Below, piece by piece: positions 17,780 to 26,482 of a stretch of 64,000 bases of DNA (within the stretch, counting starts at the first letter, position 1; the number at the start of each line of letters is the position of its first letter). A program made the position numbers and the translations under genes. The notes under the pieces are model-generated. The model made no database searches. It saw only the letters and a program-made list of their open reading frames with translations, and had not been told where the DNA came from. Source of the DNA: Oscillospiraceae bacterium (GTDB lineage Bacteria; Bacillota_A; Clostridia; Oscillospirales; WRJC01); contig WRJC01000017.1 of NCBI GenBank assembly GCA_009782405.1, positions 5,211 through 69,210 on the forward strand, read 5' to 3'.

Positions 17780-17808
17780 ATTCTACTGTAAATTATATGT
17801 TTTGTCAA
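17780..17808 (-). promoter_or_regulatory. Sigma-A-type promoter of the paralogue 2 lipoprotein operon
   Basis: On the minus strand TTGACA (17808-17803) and TAGAAT (17785-17780) are 17 bases apart. The 14-base segment containing this -35 (17796-17809) recurs exactly at 17930-17943. Confidence 0.75.
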
Positions 17809-17943
17809 GTGGCAATTTAAAATACAAGTGAATTTAATTAAAATATATTTATGAAAAAAGTGGTCATTTCGACCATTCACCCCTCCAAGACTTCGGCAGC
17901 ATTTCAAATTTGAGATTTATTTTCTCCGTTATGTTTTGTCAAG
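17796..17943. repeat. Duplicated 14-bp -35 segment in a 405-bp divergent intergenic region
   Basis: A 14-base sequence (TATGTTTTGTCAAG, plus strand) occurs at 17796-17809 and 17930-17943. Between them lies AT-rich sequence with a small inverted repeat, TGGTC-N5-GACCA, at 17861-17875. The whole 17731-18135 stretch has no gene; it holds the leftward promoter at 17780-17808, this repeat, the rightward promoter at 17987-18015 and a palindrome at 18035-18054. Confidence 0.5.
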
Positions 17944-17986
17944 GGGGTTTAATTTTAAAAAACTATTAAGAAATGCGAAAAAACTA

Positions 17987-18015
17987 TTGACAAAAGCGAA
18001 AATCTGTGATATAAG
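17987..18015 (+). promoter_or_regulatory. Sigma-A-type promoter of the PepSY-like gene
   Basis: TTGACA (17987-17992) and TATAAG (18010-18015) are 17 bases apart, giving a start near 18022 and a leader of about 114 bases. Confidence 0.65.
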
Positions 18016-18034
18016 TGGAAATGTGCGCAAAATA

Positions 18035-18054
18035 TTCGACAATGGAATGTCGAA
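18035..18054. promoter_or_regulatory. Palindrome TTCGACA-N6-TGTCGAA downstream of the promoter, candidate operator
   Basis: Perfect 7-bp arms around a 6-bp spacer lie about 13-32 bases after the predicted transcript start, a typical repressor roadblock position. It shares the GACA-N6-TGTC core with the recA palindrome (2161-2182), and GTCGAAAATA with the site at 41658-41677. Confidence 0.5.
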
Positions 18055-18135
18055 AATAGGCGATGGAACAAAAAGCAAAAGAATCCTCTTATAACGAAAA
18101 AGTCAAATAAAATTTTTAGCGAAGGTAGCAGCACG

Positions 18136-19071
18136 ATGTCTTGTAATGGAAAAAACAAGATAGAATTCAATATAGAACCATTTTCATATGCTGAAGATAT
18201 CGATTATTTAGAGAGACAAAATGAATATCGAGTTGATCCAAGTAAATTTAAGAATACAACAGAAACTAAGATAAAAACAAAAGAAGATGTCATAGAATTG
18301 GCAAAAAATGAAATTATATGGGAGTATACCCTAATAGATGTGTATTATGATAAAACAGAATCTATATGGGCGATTTTATTTTCTTTTGATTATTCCTATG
18401 GTCAACGCATATATATTGATGATAAAGGAGTAACAAAATTAATTGCATATGTTTTCCGACCTCATGATGATGTTGTAGTGCCATATTCTTGTGATGATTA
18501 TGAATTTTACGGAGGAATCAAGAAGAAAGACTCTAATGAATTTAAGAACATAATGGAAACCGAAGTAAAAACAAAAGAAGATGTCATAGAATTAGCAAAG
18601 AACGAACTAATAAATGGATATGAATATGACCGAATCTTTGTAAGTTATGATGGGTCAACATCAATGTGGGGAATTATTTTTTGGACAGATGAAGAACCTT
18701 ATGGAGGACAATATGTATATATTGACGGCAAAGGAATAACACAAAAAATTATAATAATACATTCAATATTTAATGATTATATAGAATATAGCAAATTTTT
18801 GGAAAAACAAGGAGGAATAAAGCGAGATTCAAATGAATTTAAAAATACAACAAAACCGGAAATAAATTGGGACAATTTACGAGAAACAATTATAGAATTG
18901 GCAAAGATTGAACTATCAGAGGGATATGAATATAGCGAAGTTGCTGTATATGGTGATTTTATAAATTTTATATTTATGGTTTCTTTTTGGGAGGATGAAA
19001 CAACTACCAAAGGTCAACATATATTTATTAATAATGATGGAATAACAAAGATGATTATTGATATTGAATAA
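18136..19071 (+). CDS. AT-rich protein of three PepSY-like repeats
   Basis: 311 residues made of three imperfect repeats of about 95-105 residues. Each opens with S/P-x-x-F-K-N, continues with a helix such as KTKEDVIELAKNE and ends with beta strands of the type YDxxxxMWxIxFW then GQxxYIDxKGIT. This helix-then-sheet pattern resembles PepSY-like domains; function is unknown. No signal peptide is visible, although PepSY proteins are usually exported, so the N-terminus may be truncated (MSCNGKNK could be the remnant of a lipobox region). Base composition is far more AT-rich than its neighbours, suggesting recent transfer. A GAAGG lies ten bases upstream. A promoter and palindrome precede it. Confidence 0.6.
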   Translation: MSCNGKNKIEFNIEPFSYAEDIDYLERQNEYRVDPSKFKNTTETKIKTKEDVIELAKNEIIWEYTLIDVYYDKTESIWAILFSFDYSYGQRIYIDDKGVTKLIAYVFRPHDDVVVPYSCDDYEFYGGIKKKDSNEFKNIMETEVKTKEDVIELAKNELINGYEYDRIFVSYDGSTSMWGIIFWTDEEPYGGQYVYIDGKGITQKIIIIHSIFNDYIEYSKFLEKQGGIKRDSNEFKNTTKPEINWDNLRETIIELAKIELSEGYEYSEVAVYGDFINFIFMVSFWEDETTTKGQHIFINNDGITKMIIDIE

Positions 19072-19073
19072 AC

Positions 19074-19160
19074 TACTTCGGAATCGATGCGGAGTACGAC
19101 GAGGGTGATGGGTCCGGCGAGTATTTCTCCGTGTACAAGGTGCGCAAAAACCAGAGGTGA
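19074..19160 (+). pseudogene. C-terminal gene remnant next to the AT-rich gene
   Basis: Immediately after the stop of the AT-rich gene the composition jumps to that of the host, and a frame reads YFGIDAEYDEGDGSGEYFSV plus YKVRKNQR before a TGA. It has no start and no upstream continuation, so it looks like the 3' end of a gene whose front was removed or replaced. I do not recognise the family. The stretch from 19161 to 19265 holds nothing I can support. Confidence 0.4.
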
Positions 19161-19265
19161 GCAAAACTTCAAAATCGAAAAAGCGCAAAAGGTGGCAACC
19201 AATGAAAAAAGCAAAAAAATCAGAGGCAACGAATGGCGATTACAGCAACAAAACCCACCGACGCT

Positions 19266-21467
19266 TCAATTTTTCTGTATTTTTTCCTTCAGCCTTTCGG
19301 CCAGCGTCGTGTTTCTCTTGTGCGAATTATTGTTTCTCGCGGCGTAGCCCACCGCTTTGGCGTCGCCTATCATCACCACCGCTTTTTTTGCCCTGGTCAC
19401 TGCGGTGTAGAGCAGGTTGCGCCCCAGCATGACGAAATGCGAAAACGAAAAAGGCATCACCACCGCCGGAAACTCGCCGCCCTGCGATTTGTGGATTGTG
19501 ATCGCATATGACAAAACGAGCTCGTCGAGCTCCAATACATCGTATTCCACTGTGTTCCCGTCGAAATTCACCGAAAGGGTCTTGTCCGTCTGGTCTATGG
19601 CGCAAACATACCCTATGTCCCCGTTGTACACCTGTTTTTCGTAGTTGTTTTTTATCTGCATGACTTTGTCTTTCAGCTTGTATTCGGTGGACCCGCGCCT
19701 GAGCGAAAGCGTGTTTTTGTTCAGCGCTTCCTGCAATACCCTGTTTAAATTGTCGGAGCCCGTTTCGCTTCTTTTCATCGGGGTCAGCACCTGTATGTCG
19801 GCCACGGGATCGAAGTTGTAGTATTTGGGCAGCCTCGCCGAGCAAAGCTCCACTATCCGCCTTATTATTTCCCCCGGGTCGCTTTCGTCGCCGGTTGGAG
19901 TCTGGATGAAAAAAAAGTCGCTGTTTTTGCCGCCGGAGAGATCCGGCATTTTGCCCGCGTTTATCATGTGCGCGTTGGTCACGATTTTGCTTCCCGCCGC
20001 CTGGCGGAATATGTGCGTGAGCCGCGCCACGGGCACGCAGCCCGAATTTATTATGTCGCCCAGCACGCTTCCCGCCCCAACGGAGGGCAGCTGATCCACG
20101 TCGCCCACCAATATGAGCGTCATTTTGTCGGGGACCGCTTTTAAAAGGTTGTACATCAGCACTATGTCGATCATCGAAGTCTCGTCCAAAATCAGCACGT
20201 CCCCCTCAAGCGGGTTTTCGGCATCGCGGCCAAACCCGTCAGGCGGCTTGCTTTCGAGCAGCCTGTGTATGGTCTTGGATTCCATTCCGCAAGCCTCGCT
20301 CATGCGCTTCGCGGCCCTGCCCGTCGGGGCGGCGAGCAAAACGGTTTTTTGCGCATTCAAGAAAATTTGGATTATCGCCTTTGTGATTGTGGTTTTTCCC
20401 GTGCCCGGCCCCCCGGTCAAAACGAACATCTTTGAAGATATTGCCATCTTCACCGCTTCTATCTGTATTTCGTCGTAGGCTATGCCCTGCTTTTTTTGCA
20501 TGTCTATAAGTTCGCCCAGCAGTTTTTTCGCGTTTTCGGGCGGCACCGTTTTGTTTTGCCCATCTGTCATTATCGAAGCGAGCCGCTTTGCCGTCCCCGC
20601 TTCGGAATAGTAGAAAGGCAAAAGATATATCCGATCGCCGTTTTCTTCGTTTTCCGAGGTTTTTTCGCTGTAAAGCTCTTTGGCTTGCACGAGGTGGTCC
20701 ACGCTCATAACGATTTTCGCTTCTTCTATTTCGAGCATTTCGGAGCACTTTTTGCACAATTCGACAAGGGGCACATAACAGTGCCCCAAATCGTCGGCAA
20801 ACTTGTTCAGCACATAGAAAATCCCGCTCCTGCAGCGCTCGAAGGATTCTTTTTCCATGCCGAGTTTCGCCGCGATCGCGTCGGCGGTTTTGAACCCAAC
20901 CCCCCAGATGTCGTCGGCGAGCTTGTACGGGTTGTTTTTCACCGTCTCTATGGAAAGTTCCCCATAGGCCTTGTATATCCTATACCCGAAAGCGGTCGAT
21001 ACCCCGTGTTCCTGCAAAAAAAGCATGATGTTTTTTATTTCTTTTTGCTCGGACCAGGCTTTTTTTATCATGGCCACGCGTTTGGAGCCGATGTTTTCGA
21101 CTTCGATCAATTTGTCGGGTTCGCCCTCGATGATGTCGAGGGTTTCCGCTCCGAACTTTTGCACTATGAGCTTCGCGAATTTCGGCCCTATGCCCTTGAC
21201 AAGCCCGCTGCCGAGATATTTCTCGATTCCGTAAACAGTCGCAGGGACGCTCTCCTCCCACGACTTTGCGTCAAATTGCCTGCCGTATTTGGGATTGTGC
21301 GTCCAGTCGCCAAAAACGGTCACCACCGTGCCCACGCTGACCGATGCCATATTTCCCACCACAGTCACCAACTCGCCGTAGTTTTTCACGGCGATTTTTA
21401 TGACGCTGTAGCCTTTTTCTTCGTTGGAGTATGTTATGCGCTCCACCACGCCGCGCAGCTGTTCCAT
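19266..21467 (-). CDS. recD2: RecD-like DNA helicase, RecD2 type
   Basis: 733 residues. RecD2 is a 5'-3' superfamily-1 helicase not bound to RecBC. The N-terminal OB-like region (IVRIxYxNEExGYSVIKI type) and helix-hairpin-helix motifs (GIGPKFAKLIVQKFG, NIGSKRVAMIK, GVGFKTADAIAAKLG) precede the Walker A GGPGTGKTTIT near residue 350, motif II LDETSM, GDVDQLPSVGAG, and a UvrD-like C-terminal SAITIHKSQGGEFPAVV with YTAVTRAK. The ATG at 21467 is chosen because the family starts there; the ribosome binding site is weak and the frame could be extended to 21521. It lies 20 bases behind a sugar isomerase gene and probably shares its transcript. Confidence 0.93.
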   Translation of the reverse strand: MEQLRGVVERITYSNEEKGYSVIKIAVKNYGELVTVVGNMASVSVGTVVTVFGDWTHNPKYGRQFDAKSWEESVPATVYGIEKYLGSGLVKGIGPKFAKLIVQKFGAETLDIIEGEPDKLIEVENIGSKRVAMIKKAWSEQKEIKNIMLFLQEHGVSTAFGYRIYKAYGELSIETVKNNPYKLADDIWGVGFKTADAIAAKLGMEKESFERCRSGIFYVLNKFADDLGHCYVPLVELCKKCSEMLEIEEAKIVMSVDHLVQAKELYSEKTSENEENGDRIYLLPFYYSEAGTAKRLASIMTDGQNKTVPPENAKKLLGELIDMQKKQGIAYDEIQIEAVKMAISSKMFVLTGGPGTGKTTITKAIIQIFLNAQKTVLLAAPTGRAAKRMSEACGMESKTIHRLLESKPPDGFGRDAENPLEGDVLILDETSMIDIVLMYNLLKAVPDKMTLILVGDVDQLPSVGAGSVLGDIINSGCVPVARLTHIFRQAAGSKIVTNAHMINAGKMPDLSGGKNSDFFFIQTPTGDESDPGEIIRRIVELCSARLPKYYNFDPVADIQVLTPMKRSETGSDNLNRVLQEALNKNTLSLRRGSTEYKLKDKVMQIKNNYEKQVYNGDIGYVCAIDQTDKTLSVNFDGNTVEYDVLELDELVLSYAITIHKSQGGEFPAVVMPFSFSHFVMLGRNLLYTAVTRAKKAVVMIGDAKAVGYAARNNNSHKRNTTLAERLKEKIQKN

Positions 21468-21487
21468 ATGCCGACTGCCGCAAAACC

Positions 21488-22357
21488 CTACGGGTTGGCG
21501 ACGAACTCGCCGCCCCTGCATTCTTTAAGGTATTTCAGCGCGGCTACCTGCCCGGTGAATTCAAGCTCGTTTTTGAGGAAGGGGTCATGGAAGCCTTCTA
21601 TGTCTATCGTCCCTTCGTACCCGTTTTGGTACAGCACCGAGCAAACCTCTTTCCAGTCGGTGTCGCCGTACCCGGGCATCCTGTCGCGGGCGTACCACTT
21701 CGCGCCGTCTATCCCGTATTCTTTTATGGAATCCCAGTCGATGTTCGCGTCCTTGCCGTGTATGTGATATACTTTTTTTGCGTATTTTTTCAGCGATTTG
21801 AGCGGGTCGCGCAAAAAGCTGAGGTGGTGCGAGGGTTCCCACTCGATGCCGACGTTGTCATAGGGCACCGCGTCGAACATCATGTCCCAGGCAAGCGGCG
21901 AGTTTGCGATGTTCCACGAGCCGCCGTTCCAGTTGCCGCCCATGTAGCAATTTTCAAAAGCGATCTTCACGCCGTTGTCGCCCGCCCGCTTTGCGAGTTC
22001 CGTGAACACTTCTTTGAACCTCGGGATATTGGCTTCCACCGACTTGCCGTCGAGCCGGCCGGTAAATCCCGTGACTGTGCCCGCCCCGAAAAGACGGGCG
22101 CTGTCGATGCATTTTTCCCATTCCGTGATTTTTTCGCCGTCCCTCAGCGGATTGGCGAAAATCGAAACGCAGGATACTTCGAGCCCGCTGTCCCCGATGG
22201 CGTCCTTCACTTTTTTTGCCAATTCGGCAAAATCCGTGTCGCCGATGGTGTTGAAGTAATTCAAGACAAAACACTCGAATTTGTTTTCGATTATTTTGGG
22301 TATCCACTTCAAAACGCTCGAACCGTCCACAAGCGTGCCTATTTTTATCAATTCCAT
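21488..22357 (-). CDS. Sugar phosphate isomerase/epimerase (xylose-isomerase-like TIM barrel)
   Basis: 289 residues. The AP-endonuclease-2/IolE-like barrel is shown by KIAFENCYMGG (metal-binding Glu), GIEWEPSHHLSF, YHIHGKDANID (His) and TIDIEGFHDPF near the C-terminus. Such enzymes isomerise or epimerise free or phosphorylated sugars and inositol derivatives; the substrate is unknown. The start at 22357 has GGGAGG nine bases upstream; an in-frame TTG at 22363 is only three bases from it. Its promoter is at 22401-22429. It is followed by recD2. Confidence 0.85.
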   Translation of the reverse strand: MELIKIGTLVDGSSVLKWIPKIIENKFECFVLNYFNTIGDTDFAELAKKVKDAIGDSGLEVSCVSIFANPLRDGEKITEWEKCIDSARLFGAGTVTGFTGRLDGKSVEANIPRFKEVFTELAKRAGDNGVKIAFENCYMGGNWNGGSWNIANSPLAWDMMFDAVPYDNVGIEWEPSHHLSFLRDPLKSLKKYAKKVYHIHGKDANIDWDSIKEYGIDGAKWYARDRMPGYGDTDWKEVCSVLYQNGYEGTIDIEGFHDPFLKNELEFTGQVAALKYLKECRGGEFVANP

Positions 22358-22400
22358 GACCAAATACCTCCCAAATATTTATTTATTGCCGCTATGTACC

Positions 22401-22429
22401 ATTATATACAATCCGGCAAAAAAAATCAA
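22401..22429 (-). promoter_or_regulatory. Promoter of the isomerase-recD2 unit
   Basis: On the minus strand TTGATT (22429-22424) and TATAAT (22406-22401) are 17 bases apart. Confidence 0.7.
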
Positions 22430-22459
22430 GCGGAATTTGGCGAAAAACATAAAAATCTC

Positions 22460-22488
22460 TTGACATTCGCAAAAATATGTATTAGAAT
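22460..22488 (+). promoter_or_regulatory. Sigma-A-type promoter of the small lipoprotein gene
   Basis: TTGACA (22460-22465) and TAGAAT (22483-22488) are 17 bases apart, about 50 bases before the ATG at 22538. Confidence 0.75.
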
Positions 22489-22537
22489 GTAAGGCAAATG
22501 ATGAAAAGGCAAATTTGTTGAAAAAGAGGGTCATTCG

Positions 22538-23002
22538 ATGAAAAAAATCAAGGTTTTTTTGTTTGCCGCCCTGATTCTGGCTTCCGTTTTTATGATGGCC
22601 GCCTGTGCGGAAAAAGTTCCGATCACGGCGGGCGACTTCAAAAAAAAAGCCGGAGAATCGGGCTACGAAGTCTTTGACGTAACCGCCCAGTACGAAGATT
22701 TTCCCCACGTTCTGCTTTCCGTCTCGTTTGAAAAGGACGACATCTACATGCAGTTTTTTGAAATAGAGGATGCCGAAAGCGCCGTTGGCATGTTCAACAC
22801 CAACAAGGCCACGGTAATATCTTACAAAAGCGGCACATCCTCCACAAGCGAGCTGAATTTAAGCAACTACAACAAATACACCCAGAAAAGCGGCGCCAAA
22901 TACCATGTCGTCGAAAGGGTGGGCGCCACTTTCGTTTACGCCGAATGCGGAAAGGGCAATTCCAAAATCATCGACGATTTCCTGAAAGACATCGGATATT
23001 GA
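22538..23002 (+). CDS. Small lipoprotein of unknown function
   Basis: 154 residues. A signal peptide with lipobox MAAC (Cys23) is followed by a compact alpha/beta domain of about 125 residues: an initial FKKKAGESGYEVFDVT helix-strand unit, a VSFEKDDIYMQFFEI strand pair and a final VGATFVYAECGKGNSKIIDDFL. The pattern resembles small extracytoplasmic lipoproteins of Clostridia that carry one domain related to substrate or inhibitor binding, but I recognise no named family. GAGGG precedes the ATG by seven bases. It has its own promoter and ends seven bases from the convergent sugar-binding lipoprotein gene. Confidence 0.75.
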   Translation: MKKIKVFLFAALILASVFMMAACAEKVPITAGDFKKKAGESGYEVFDVTAQYEDFPHVLLSVSFEKDDIYMQFFEIEDAESAVGMFNTNKATVISYKSGTSSTSELNLSNYNKYTQKSGAKYHVVERVGATFVYAECGKGNSKIIDDFLKDIGY

Positions 23003-23009
23003 TTCCATT

Positions 23010-24503
23010 TTAGCCGAAATCGCTGAAATCGCTTATGGCTTTTTCCATGTCCCTATCCACTTTCGGCAGTATTTTTTCGTATGCCGAAACGAAATCGGTG
23101 CTCTTTTTTTCGGTCAGGCTGCCGAAAATATCGAATATCCCGCCCCAATTGTACACATGCCCCAAATCGTAGCAGCGGTTCGAAAATATCAGGTCGAGCA
23201 TTTCGCCGGATTCGTCGTCGCGCATCAGCTTGGTTTTGAGCGAAGTGTCGTAGTATGCGGGACGCAAAGTGTAATAGCTTTCGGCTGTCAAGGCTTCGAG
23301 CACGATTCCCGTCCTTTCGGAATCGGAGGTTATCGGGATGCTCACCGACGTCGTGCACCATGCGTGCACGGCGTTGTAGTATTCGCCCTGCGCCTCGTCA
23401 TATTTCGGGTTCGGCAATATGCCGAAATTGCAATCGGTTTCGCGGAGCAGCGTCACTCTGTTCATACCCGTGTACAGGTACAGCCCGCGCTTTTCCGCGA
23501 GCATCTGCAGCTGGTAATCCCATATGTCCGCATATTTCGAAGAGTAGTCCTGCGCCACGATGGTGTTTTGGCGGTCGTTGTATATCGAAATCCATTTTTC
23601 GTATGAGGCTTGTATCATCGGGTCGCTTATGTTCAAAACCGGCATATCGTCCTTGTCCTTGACTATCACGAAATGGCCCGAACCGACCACGTTGCCGTGC
23701 ATGGTGTGGGTTTGCGAAATGAATCCGTAGCAGTCGCTGTCATCCATCGCCCCGTCCCCGTCGATATCCTTGGATATGCCCCTTGCCATATCCCACATTT
23801 TGTCGATTGTCCATTTGCCGTCCCTGACGAGCTGGTAAGGGTCTTCCAAGCCGTATTCCCGGATTATGTCTTTGTTGAAAAGGAATATGAACAGCGCATC
23901 CTTGTCTATGACCAGCAAATCGCCGATCGTGGTCATCAGCTTGCCGCCGATTGAAAGCTGTTCGTTTGCTTTCTGGTCCCACCATGGTTTTTCAAGGTCG
24001 ATGTACGCGACATTTTTTAAATCGAGCAACATCCCCTCCTGGGCCAGCTGCGAAGCGCTGCCTTGCAGGGGTATGGTCAAAACGTCGTATGCGTCGTCGC
24101 CCGCCTTGATGTTTTTTTTCGCGTCGTTTAGTTGCGATGTCGAAAAAACGCCTTTGACCGTTATGTTGTATTTTTCCTCTATCGCCCTGTTTCTGTAATA
24201 TACCGCGTCGTTGATCGTGTCCCCGTTTTCGCCTTCGACATAAATGTCCCTTGATCCCCAGTGCGTGATGTCCAGGCTGTTGCAAAGTATTTTGAACTCG
24301 TATCCGCCGTAGTCCATATCGTCGGGAACCTCCGCCTTGAGCCTTTCGGTCGCCGCCTCGGGCGCTTCGTCGTCATCGTCGTTTTCTTTGTTGTTTGCCG
24401 CCGGTTCGTTTGAAGGGCCGGAAGCGTCATTGGATCCGCCGCATGACGCCCAAAACAGCGCCAATGACAATATAGCCGCCAAGAACGCAAAAAATCTTTT
24501 CAT
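23010..24503 (-). CDS. Extracellular sugar-binding lipoprotein, paralogue 3
   Basis: 497 residues. The lipobox is WASC (Cys21), followed by an Asp/Glu linker of about 35 residues with DDDDE runs. The mature domain contains the calcium-type loop DIDGDGAMDDSD, the FGILPNPKYDEAQGEYYNA stretch and the family signature KLMRDDESGEMLDLI. As with its paralogues, no permease or ATPase gene is linked. GGAGG lies eight bases before the ATG. The promoter at 24561-24589 has a 12-bp palindrome just upstream of its -35, so a sugar-responsive regulator may act here. Confidence 0.88.
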   Translation of the reverse strand: MKRFFAFLAAILSLALFWASCGGSNDASGPSNEPAANNKENDDDDEAPEAATERLKAEVPDDMDYGGYEFKILCNSLDITHWGSRDIYVEGENGDTINDAVYYRNRAIEEKYNITVKGVFSTSQLNDAKKNIKAGDDAYDVLTIPLQGSASQLAQEGMLLDLKNVAYIDLEKPWWDQKANEQLSIGGKLMTTIGDLLVIDKDALFIFLFNKDIIREYGLEDPYQLVRDGKWTIDKMWDMARGISKDIDGDGAMDDSDCYGFISQTHTMHGNVVGSGHFVIVKDKDDMPVLNISDPMIQASYEKWISIYNDRQNTIVAQDYSSKYADIWDYQLQMLAEKRGLYLYTGMNRVTLLRETDCNFGILPNPKYDEAQGEYYNAVHAWCTTSVSIPITSDSERTGIVLEALTAESYYTLRPAYYDTSLKTKLMRDDESGEMLDLIFSNRCYDLGHVYNWGGIFDIFGSLTEKKSTDFVSAYEKILPKVDRDMEKAISDFSDFG

Positions 24504-24560
24504 AAACTACGCCTCCTTATTTTTGTTTTTTGTCTTTCAATTTGCATAATTTCCGTAAAT

Positions 24561-24589
24561 ATTATACATCATCCAAAACAAATTTGCAA
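24561..24589 (-). promoter_or_regulatory. Promoter of the paralogue 3 lipoprotein gene
   Basis: On the minus strand TTGCAA (24589-24584) and TATAAT (24566-24561) are 17 bases apart. Confidence 0.7.
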
Positions 24590-24595
24590 GAGGAA

Positions 24596-24607
24596 AACCA
24601 ATTGGTT
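24596..24607. promoter_or_regulatory. 12-bp palindrome upstream of the paralogue 3 promoter
   Basis: AACCAATTGGTT is a perfect palindrome beginning seven bases upstream of the -35, a place where activators or some repressors bind. No second copy was noticed in the window. Confidence 0.3.
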
Positions 24608-24664
24608 GATTATGCTTGAACCAAAAAAATCAAGCGAAATTTGAAAAAAACAAAAGTTCACATT

Positions 24665-26398
24665 TCAATCCTCGATTTGTTTGTCTACGACGGTTATATT
24701 TTTCGCCCCTGCGATTTTTTCCGTCACCGAATCGGGAATGCCGATGCAAAAAAGCGTGATCTCCTGCTCGCAGTCGAGAAACGGCGTGAGATCGGCCACA
24801 AGGGTGCCGCTCAAATCCACTTCGCGCAGCTTTGGCAGGGCAGCTATCGCGCCTATGTCTTTTATTTCGCAGTAGGCCAGCCCCAAAATTTCCAGCTTGG
24901 TCAAATCTGAAAGCGGGGACAGATCCGTCACCTGCGTTTGGCTTATATCCAATATTTCCAGCGAAAAAAGCCGGGATATGGGCGTGAGGTCTTTCAGCGG
25001 ATTTTGGCAGAGGTCGAGTTCGCGCAGCGTCACCATATCCTTGATTGGCAGCAGGTTCCCGATGAAATTGTCGCACAGGCAGATTTTTTCGAGCTTCATG
25101 CCCGCAATCGGCGAAAGATCGGCGATGGACTGAGAAGTGAGCGTGAGGTCGCGCAGGTAGTACATATTCGGGATCTCGTCGAGCGATCCGATGTCGCCCC
25201 GCTCATTCGGCCAAAATCCGCTGTCGGTGACATAATAGGCAACATTGCCTTTGTCTTTGTGGAATTTTAGAAGTTCCCTTTCAAAGGACGGATGGAGGAT
25301 AAGGGTCCCGTATATTTTTATCTTGTCGATCCGGCTAAAGACCTCCCGCCGGTAGATGACCGCCTCGCCGTCTTTGTTCAGCGCGGTGCGCACCGCCATG
25401 TCGAGGTACCAGTTCTCAAATGTGATCGGCTGGTCCAGTTCTTCCTGGGAAAAAGGCAGGTTTTTGAAGGTCGGGGCATCCATGATGAAATCCACCCCAC
25501 GCGAAAATCCCCTCTCCTGCCCTATCTCAAACCCCGCCGCGAACGCGGCGGCGGCGCATGCGAGCGCCAAGGCAAAAAGCAGCAGCTTTTTTGCCGTTCT
25601 GTTTTTTTGCCGAATCAGCCGCCCGGACAGCCGCGAGGCATCGGAGAAGCGCCGGTCCCGGTCTTTTTTTATGCATTTTCGGATAATTGGGACAAGCGGC
25701 CTGTACGGGTAGGTTTTTTTCAGATTCGATTTATCGGTGCCGCCCGTGGCCATGTAGATCATCGCCACGCCGAGCGAATAAATGTCGGCCCTGCCGTCCG
25801 TCTGCTCATAGCCGAACTGCTCGGGCGCCATATACGGCTCGGTGCCGATGATCTTGGTGTCTTTTGCCGATCCGGGGGAGAATTGCCTCGCAATGCCGAA
25901 ATCGATCAGTTTTACGCCGCCGTCTTTTGCGAGCAGTATGTTTTCCGGCTTGATGTCCCGGTGAACCACCGGGGGGGCCTGCCGCCCGAGATAACGCAAG
26001 ATACCGCATATTTCCGCGGCGATGTCGATTATCCGGCCGGATTTCAGGACGCCCTGCCCTTTTACCAACGCATGAAGGGTGAGCCCGTCAAAATATTCCC
26101 TGAGCATGAATGTTCGGCCCCCATCCTCCCACTCCCCGATGATCTTGGGAATTGCCGGATGGTCGAGGCCGCGAAGTATCCGCGCTTCATCCGACGCGTC
26201 CTCGCCCGCTTCGCCCTTGGTGACGCGCAAAATGCCTTTGTCCCCGGTTTGTTTGTTTTGGACGATGTATAGCTCCTTGCTTTCGCCAAAGCCGAGGCAG
26301 CTCAAAAAATCGTAATATTGCCGGATGATTTCGGGGATATTTTCGCTTATGCTCGCCTGCAGTATATCGTCGTAAAAGGCTTGGAAATCGTCGGGCAC
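24665..26398 (-). CDS. Membrane Ser/Thr protein kinase with extracellular leucine-rich repeats
   Basis: 577 residues, starting at GTG (26398) seven bases after AGGAGG. The kinase domain covers about residues 40-260, with VVHRDIKPENILL (catalytic loop), LIDFGIA (DFG) and GTEPYMAPEQFGYEQTDGRA (APE). A basic juxtamembrane stretch leads to one membrane segment near residues 275-300. The outside part is a set of leucine-rich repeats of the LSPIAGMKLEKICLCDN / LTPISRLFSLEILDIS type, not the PASTA repeats of most Gram-positive kinases. It should phosphorylate cytoplasmic proteins in response to an external ligand. It lies 84 bases behind a duplicated helix-turn-helix protein gene and is probably cotranscribed with it. 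Confidence 0.9.
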   Translation of the reverse strand: MPDDFQAFYDDILQASISENIPEIIRQYYDFLSCLGFGESKELYIVQNKQTGDKGILRVTKGEAGEDASDEARILRGLDHPAIPKIIGEWEDGGRTFMLREYFDGLTLHALVKGQGVLKSGRIIDIAAEICGILRYLGRQAPPVVHRDIKPENILLAKDGGVKLIDFGIARQFSPGSAKDTKIIGTEPYMAPEQFGYEQTDGRADIYSLGVAMIYMATGGTDKSNLKKTYPYRPLVPIIRKCIKKDRDRRFSDASRLSGRLIRQKNRTAKKLLLFALALACAAAAFAAGFEIGQERGFSRGVDFIMDAPTFKNLPFSQEELDQPITFENWYLDMAVRTALNKDGEAVIYRREVFSRIDKIKIYGTLILHPSFERELLKFHKDKGNVAYYVTDSGFWPNERGDIGSLDEIPNMYYLRDLTLTSQSIADLSPIAGMKLEKICLCDNFIGNLLPIKDMVTLRELDLCQNPLKDLTPISRLFSLEILDISQTQVTDLSPLSDLTKLEILGLAYCEIKDIGAIAALPKLREVDLSGTLVADLTPFLDCEQEITLFCIGIPDSVTEKIAGAKNITVVDKQIED

Positions 26399-26482
26399 TT
26401 CATCGCCTCCTGTCTGCCATTTTATCCATTTTATCAAATTGCCGGTTTTGCCGGGCGAGCAAAATGCACAATCGCGAAAATT

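Noticed and set aside
17731..17907. N-terminal extension of lipoprotein paralogue 2
   Set aside because: The extension would include the promoter and precede the signal peptide; the GTG at 17730 with AGGTGA is a better start.
19157..19432. A plus-strand frame starting in the 3' flank of recD2
   Set aside because: It lacks a ribosome binding site and runs antisense into the recD2 C-terminus.
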